A stretch of DNA of 9,408 bases, from contig CABQHZ010000065.1 of NCBI GenBank assembly GCA_902464175.1, positions 1 through 9,408 of the forward strand, read 5' to 3'. Positions 5,843 through 9,408 of the stretch are shown in pieces. Origin of the DNA: an uncultured Collinsella sp. (lineage in GTDB: Bacteria > Actinomycetota > Coriobacteriia > Coriobacteriales > Coriobacteriaceae). Each line of letters starts with the position of its first letter. Positions within the stretch are counted from its first letter, which is position 1. The notes under the pieces are model-generated. The model did no database searches. It had not been told where the DNA came from and saw nothing but the letters and a program-made list of their open reading frames with translations. The position numbers and the translations under genes were made by a program.

Positions 5843-8587
5843 ATGTCTGAAAAGCGCCGTACCTTTGCCGTCATCGACGGCAACTCGCTCATGCATCGCG
5901 CCTTCCACGCCGTGCCGCCGACCATGAACGCGCCGGACGGTCGCCCCACCAACGCGATCTTTGGTTTTCTGAACATGTTCCTCAAGATGATCGATGCCTT
6001 TAATCCCGACGGCGTTGTCGTGGCGTTTGACAAGGGCAAGCCGCGCGTGCGTATGGAGATGCTGCCGCAGTACAAGGCGCAGCGCCCGCCCATGGACCCC
6101 GACCTGCACGCGCAGTTCCCCATGATCAAGGAGCTGCTCGCCGCGCTCAACGTGCCCATTTTGCAGTCCGAGGGCTGGGAAGGCGACGATATCCTGGGAA
6201 CCATGGCGCGCCTGGGCGAGGAGGCCGGCTGCGACATGCTGCTGGTGACCGGCGACCGCGACATGTATCAGCTCGTGACCGAGCACGTCAACGTGGTCTC
6301 GACTCGCAAGGGCCTGTCCGACGTGGCGATCATGACGCCCGAGAGCGTGGACGACCTGTATCACGGCATCACGCCGGCGCTCGTGCCCGATTTTTACGGT
6401 CTGAAGGGCGATACGTCGGACAACATTCCCGGCGTACCGGGCATCGGCCCCAAAAAGGCGAGTGCGCTCATCGCGCAGTACGGCAGCCTTGACGAGGTCA
6501 TCGCGCATGCTGACGAGGTCAAGGGCAAGATGGGAGAAAACCTGCGCGCACACATCGACGACGCGCTGCTGAGCCGTAAGGTGGCGACCATCCGCACCGA
6601 TGCACCCGTTGAGCTCGATTTTGAGGCGACGTCCTTCCCGGCGTTTTCCGCCGATGAGGTTTCCGCGGCGCTGGGCACGCTTGGTATCACCGCCATGCAG
6701 AACCGTTTCTTGGCGCTGATCGGCGGCGAGGGCGGGGCAGCTGCCAGCACGTTTGAGATTCCCGCCGTTTTGCGCGCAGCCGCCGGCGATGCTGGCGCGC
6801 TTGGTGCCGTTGCGGCTGAGGTCTCCCGCGTGATTGATGCCGGCGAGTGGGTCGCCGCCGTGGTGGACGATGACAAGGAAGAGGGCGCGCTCTTTGGGCT
6901 GACGCGCACGCTGTGGTTGGCGACGTCCAAGGGCCTGTTTGCGCTCGAGGAGGGCGACAGCGGTGCGGCGGCTGAGGTTGAGGGCTTCAACTTCGCCCAC
7001 GGCGTGATTGCCGGCGTGCTCGCGCGTCTGTTTATGGAAGGCCGTGTGGCGAGCCCGGACATGAAGGCACTGCTGCATGAGCTTTCGCCCATCGATTCTT
7101 CTGAGCTCGAGCTCATGGATCCGCTGGCAGTCGATTCCACGCGCATCTTCGATACCGTTGTTGCCGCCTACCTGTTGGATTCCGACCGCTCCGAGTTTGA
7201 CGAGGTGTATCTGGCCGATACGTATCTGCAGATGGCGCTGCCTGCGGCGCGCGGCGCAGAGGGTGCTGGCGAGGACGCTCCTGCGCCCGCCGCTCGCACG
7301 GCGGCCTTGACGCTGGCGCTGGTTGCACCGCTGCGTGACCGCATGGCCCGCGAGAACGCCGCCAACGTGTTCGATGGGATCGAGATGCCGCTCGTGCCGG
7401 TGCTTGCCAAGATGGAGCGCGCGGGCATGCTCGTGGACCCCGACCGCCTGCACAGTCTGTCCGAGGGCCTGGCGACCCAGATTGCCGATGTCGAGCGCAG
7501 CATTCGCGACCTGGCCGGCGACGAGACCTTTAACATCGGCAGCCCCATGCAACTCTCGCACGTGCTGTTTGATGTTATGGGACTTCCGACCAAGGGCCTC
7601 AAAAAGACCAAGCGCGGCTACTATTCGACCAACGCCAAGGTGCTGAGCGACCTTGCCCGCGATCACGAGATCGTGCGCCTGATTTTGGACTGGCGTGAGA
7701 AGTCCAAGATTAAATCGACCTATCTGGACACGCTGGGCCCGCTGCGCCGTGGTGACGGGCGTGTGCACACCACGTACAACCAGACCATCACCGCGACGGG
7801 GCGCCTGTCTTCGAGCGACCCCAATCTGCAAAACATTCCGACGCGCTCGGAGCTGGGGCGTACCGTCAAGACGGCGTTCTCGGCGGGCGAGGGCAGCGTC
7901 TTTTTGGCGGTGGACTACTCGCAGATCGAGCTGCGCCTGCTCGCGCATCTTTCGGGTGACGAGCACCTGGTGCGCGCCTTTAACGAGGGCGAAGACTTCC
8001 ATGCCGAGACGGCCGCGCGCGTGTTTGGCGTGCCGGTTTCCGAGGTGACGCCCGACTTGCGCAGCCGCGCTAAGGCCGTGAACTTTGGCATCGTGTACGG
8101 TCAGCAGGCCTACGGTCTGTCGCAGTCGTTGCACATCTCGATGGCCGAGGCGCGCGACATGATCGACCGCTACTACGAGGCCTACCCGGGTGTGCGTACG
8201 TTCCTCGACAGCGTGGTGGCACGTGCCAAGCAGACGGGCTACGCCGAGACCATGTACGGCCGCCGGCGTCATATTCCGGAGCTCAAGGCCAAAAACCCGC
8301 AACTCCGCGGCTTTGGCGAGCGCACGGCCATGAACCACCCCATGCAGGGCACCGCGGCCGACATCATCAAGATCGCCATGGCCCGCGTGAGCCGCCGCCT
8401 GGAAGAAGAGGGTTTTGCCGCCCACATGATCTTGCAGGTACACGACGAACTGGACTTTGAGTGCCCCGTCAACGAAGTCGAGCGCCTAACCACCATGGTC
8501 CGCGACGTCATGGAACACGTAGTAGACCTCCGCGTACCGTTGATCGCCGAAGCCAGCACCGGCATAACCTGGGCCGACGCGAAATAG
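5843..8587 (+). CDS. polA: DNA polymerase I
   Basis: This is a family A polymerase for gap filling and Okazaki fragment maturation. The ATG at 5843-5845 has GAGGT (5831-5835) upstream, giving 914 aa (E. coli has 928). Residues 1 to ~290 are the 5' nuclease: Asp12, EGDD (113-116), GDRD with Asp138/Asp140, and the DNA-binding GLKGDTSDNIPGVPGIGPKKA helix-hairpin-helix. The middle region (~300-500) sits where the 3'-5' exonuclease lies but has no DxE pair or YAAEDAD-like motif; VVDDDKEEG takes its place, so proofreading is probably lost, as in Bacillus and Thermus Pol I. The polymerase domain (~500-914) has motif A DYSQIELR starting at Asp691. Motif B is RSRAKAVNFGIVYG with Lys744, Phe748 and Tyr752, and motif C is VHDEL with Asp868. 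Both catalytic aspartates are present. The gene converges on the HAD gene and is divergent from the aminopeptidase. Confidence 0.97.
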   Translation: MSEKRRTFAVIDGNSLMHRAFHAVPPTMNAPDGRPTNAIFGFLNMFLKMIDAFNPDGVVVAFDKGKPRVRMEMLPQYKAQRPPMDPDLHAQFPMIKELLAALNVPILQSEGWEGDDILGTMARLGEEAGCDMLLVTGDRDMYQLVTEHVNVVSTRKGLSDVAIMTPESVDDLYHGITPALVPDFYGLKGDTSDNIPGVPGIGPKKASALIAQYGSLDEVIAHADEVKGKMGENLRAHIDDALLSRKVATIRTDAPVELDFEATSFPAFSADEVSAALGTLGITAMQNRFLALIGGEGGAAASTFEIPAVLRAAAGDAGALGAVAAEVSRVIDAGEWVAAVVDDDKEEGALFGLTRTLWLATSKGLFALEEGDSGAAAEVEGFNFAHGVIAGVLARLFMEGRVASPDMKALLHELSPIDSSELELMDPLAVDSTRIFDTVVAAYLLDSDRSEFDEVYLADTYLQMALPAARGAEGAGEDAPAPAARTAALTLALVAPLRDRMARENAANVFDGIEMPLVPVLAKMERAGMLVDPDRLHSLSEGLATQIADVERSIRDLAGDETFNIGSPMQLSHVLFDVMGLPTKGLKKTKRGYYSTNAKVLSDLARDHEIVRLILDWREKSKIKSTYLDTLGPLRRGDGRVHTTYNQTITATGRLSSSDPNLQNIPTRSELGRTVKTAFSAGEGSVFLAVDYSQIELRLLAHLSGDEHLVRAFNEGEDFHAETAARVFGVPVSEVTPDLRSRAKAVNFGIVYGQQAYGLSQSLHISMAEARDMIDRYYEAYPGVRTFLDSVVARAKQTGYAETMYGRRRHIPELKAKNPQLRGFGERTAMNHPMQGTAADIIKIAMARVSRRLEEEGFAAHMILQVHDELDFECPVNEVERLTTMVRDVMEHVVDLRVPLIAEASTGITWADAK

Positions 8588-8644
8588 GGAAGCACTCCGT
8601 AAGGCAAGCTCGCCCAAGACGCAAGCCCCCACATACTTAAGATT

Positions 8645-8675
8645 TGGGACAAACACTACTGATTAATTTGTCCCA
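8645..8675. repeat. 9-bp perfect inverted repeat after polA
   Basis: TGGGACAAA (8645-8653) pairs perfectly with TTTGTCCCA (8667-8675) around a 13-base loop. No T-tract follows on the + strand, so it is not a standard polA terminator. It lies 58 bases after the polA stop and 12 bases before a stronger hairpin. A protein-binding site or mRNA-end structure is possible. Confidence 0.5.
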
Positions 8676-8687
8676 CAGTAACCAAAA

Positions 8688-8724
8688 CAGAGGGGAGCCC
8701 CTTCCAACAAGGGACTCCCCTCTG
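8688..8724. terminator. Bidirectional terminator hairpin between polA and the HAD gene
   Basis: CAGAGGGGAG (8688-8697) pairs perfectly with CTCCCCTCTG (8715-8724). Past one C·A mismatch, CCCTT (8699-8703) pairs with AAGGG (8709-8713), closing a 5-base loop. The minus strand runs into TTTTGGTTACT after the stem, so it ends transcripts coming from the HAD gene. The + side tail CTCAAATCATTT is poorer but may serve polA. Strong stem, convergent setting. Confidence 0.75.
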
Positions 8725-8743
8725 CTCAAATCATTTCAGCTAA

Positions 8744-8785
8744 GTATCTAGACACTCAAGACGCCATCTTGGCGGCAGGAAAGTA
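8744..8785 (+). pseudogene. Degenerate inverted copy of the HAD gene 3' end
   Basis: GACGCCATCTTGGCGGC (8760-8776) matches 16 of 17 bases of the HAD gene's coding 3' end read on the other strand (8940-8956), and translates as DAILAA like the HAD C-terminus. Similarity continues outward with small indels: GTATCTAGACACTCA here against GTACTGACGCTCA in the HAD gene. The copy even ends in its own TAA (8783-8785). The missing base between GACACTCA and GACGCC shows frame loss. It looks like the remnant of an inverted duplication, but it is short and could also be one arm of a repeat that grew into the gene end. Confidence 0.4.
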
Positions 8786-8956
8786 AACCTAGGACCTGGC
8801 CGGGCGGTGCGGATTAGTTTTTCGTAGATTCCGCACGAGCCGGAAAGCACTTAATGTGCTTTCCGAGCGAGCCCAGGACCTGACCGAACGAAAAACTAAT
8901 CCGCGCCGCCCGGCCAGGTCCGACGTGCCACGTTACCGAGCCGCCAAGATAGCGTC
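8760..8956. repeat. Nested long inverted repeat overlapping the HAD gene 3' end
   Basis: Three nested pairings are visible. The outer arms 8760-8776 and 8940-8956 match at 16 of 17 positions. The middle arms 8792-8825 and 8888-8921 match over 34 positions with a single G·T (8808/8905); each reads GGACCTGGCCGGGCGG then GCGGATTAGTTTTTCG. The apex is GGAAAGCAC (8842-8850) with GTGCTTTCC (8856-8864) around TTAAT. The apex flank also repeats AGGACCTGRCC (8791-8801 and 8875-8885) in direct orientation. The segments between arms are not symmetric. Transcribed from either side it would fold into one very long hairpin. It has no ORF of note. Confidence 0.85.
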
Positions 8957-9408
8957 GATGAGCGTCAGTACGCCCCCGTCGTTGTTGCTCGGAATACGCC
9001 ACTTGGCATGCGCGTTCATATGCTCCTCGGCATTGTCCACGATAAAGCTGTGACCGACGCGCTCAAGCATGGGGATGTCGTTGTACGTATCGCCCACGGC
9101 AGCGGCGTCGGCGATATCGATGCCCAGGCGCTCGCAGAGATGTGCTACGCCCGACCCCTTGTCGACGCCCAGATTCATAAAGTCGATCCACTCGCGGCCC
9201 GCATTGGTGACGTAGAGTTTGTCCGAGAACTCGGGGCTGTAGTCCTCGCGAAACGCTGGCTCGGCATCGTAGGCGGGGAAGAAGATCGAAATCTTGTTGG
9301 ACTCGATATCAAGGCCCTCAAAGCTATCGACGTAGTTGATCGTGTTGTAGTAGACGCTGATCTCGTCGTGGTACTGATGGTCGCGGGCGAGCACATAGAA
9401 CTCGTCGT
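8933..9408 (-). CDS. HAD-superfamily hydrolase, Cof-type (IIB) phosphatase, 5' part missing
   Basis: The frame is open from the right window edge to TAA at 8933-8935, giving 157 visible residues; the N-terminus with the nucleophile DxD motif is outside. The visible part starts in the cap domain (DEFYVLARDHQYHDE...). It then enters the core with GVDKGSGV, where the Lys is HAD motif III, and AVGDTYNDIPML (about 9064-9094), which is motif IV with its two metal-binding Asp. The following GHSFIVDNA matches the Cof/YidA type pattern seen after motif IV. Such enzymes dephosphorylate small sugar or cofactor phosphates; the substrate cannot be told. The start at GTG inside the frame is not accepted because the reading frame continues through the edge. 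The last codons form the outer arm of the long inverted repeat that follows. Confidence 0.9.
   Translation of the reverse strand, partial: DEFYVLARDHQYHDEISVYYNTINYVDSFEGLDIESNKISIFFPAYDAEPAFREDYSPEFSDKLYVTNAGREWIDFMNLGVDKGSGVAHLCERLGIDIADAAAVGDTYNDIPMLERVGHSFIVDNAEEHMNAHAKWRIPSNNDGGVLTLIDAILAAR

Noticed and set aside
5677..6264. N-terminal 196-residue extension of the M18 aminopeptidase
   Set aside because: The extension is antisense to polA and crosses the intergenic region. The ATG at 5676 has a proper ribosome site and gives normal family length.
5732..8443. A 903-codon open frame on the minus strand opposite polA
   Set aside because: It is antisense to polA, rich in Arg, His, Ala and Gly with no domain pattern, and arises from GC-rich third positions. 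polA on the other strand has full family motifs.
8856..9053. 65-codon + strand open frame through the long inverted repeat
   Set aside because: It lies antisense to the HAD gene end and inside the repeat. It has no ribosome site and no protein-like pattern.

Overview
The window is a chromosomal stretch of a high-GC bacterium. Protein sequences, GC-rich third codon positions, a short-form ThiC and the style of the intergenic repeats suggest the class Coriobacteriia, most likely Collinsella or a close relative. This is inference, because no rRNA or lineage-specific marker is present.

Layout from left to right. Bases 1-54 hold the tail of an unidentified + strand gene, followed by a terminator. 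A 105-251 block of inverted, partly duplicated 60-nt elements and another hairpin separate it from thiD (minus). thiC (minus) lies upstream of thiD in the same direction, but thiD has its own perfect -10 box. thiC is preceded by a clear TPP riboswitch. Divergent from thiC is a small single-pass membrane protein of unknown function (+), which converges on yaaA (minus). An M18 zinc aminopeptidase (minus) follows, separated from yaaA by a long hairpin with a T-rich tail. Divergent from the aminopeptidase is polA (+), a complete DNA polymerase I whose middle proofreading domain is degenerate. polA converges on the 3' part of a Cof-type HAD phosphatase gene (minus), which runs off the right edge. 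The 345-base polA/HAD gap holds two simple hairpins and a striking nested long inverted repeat whose outer right arm is the 3' coding end of the HAD gene.

The thi genes are functionally linked: ThiC makes HMP-P and ThiD phosphorylates HMP-P to HMP-PP for thiamine synthesis. Expression of thiC is expected to fall when TPP is plentiful. The other genes are housekeeping functions (peptide turnover, DNA repair and replication, iron/peroxide stress) with no obvious pathway link. I see no phage, CRISPR, defence or transposase gene. The unusual content is the non-coding structure at 105-251 and 8744-8973, plus the orphan membrane protein and a shortened cysteine spacing in ThiC.
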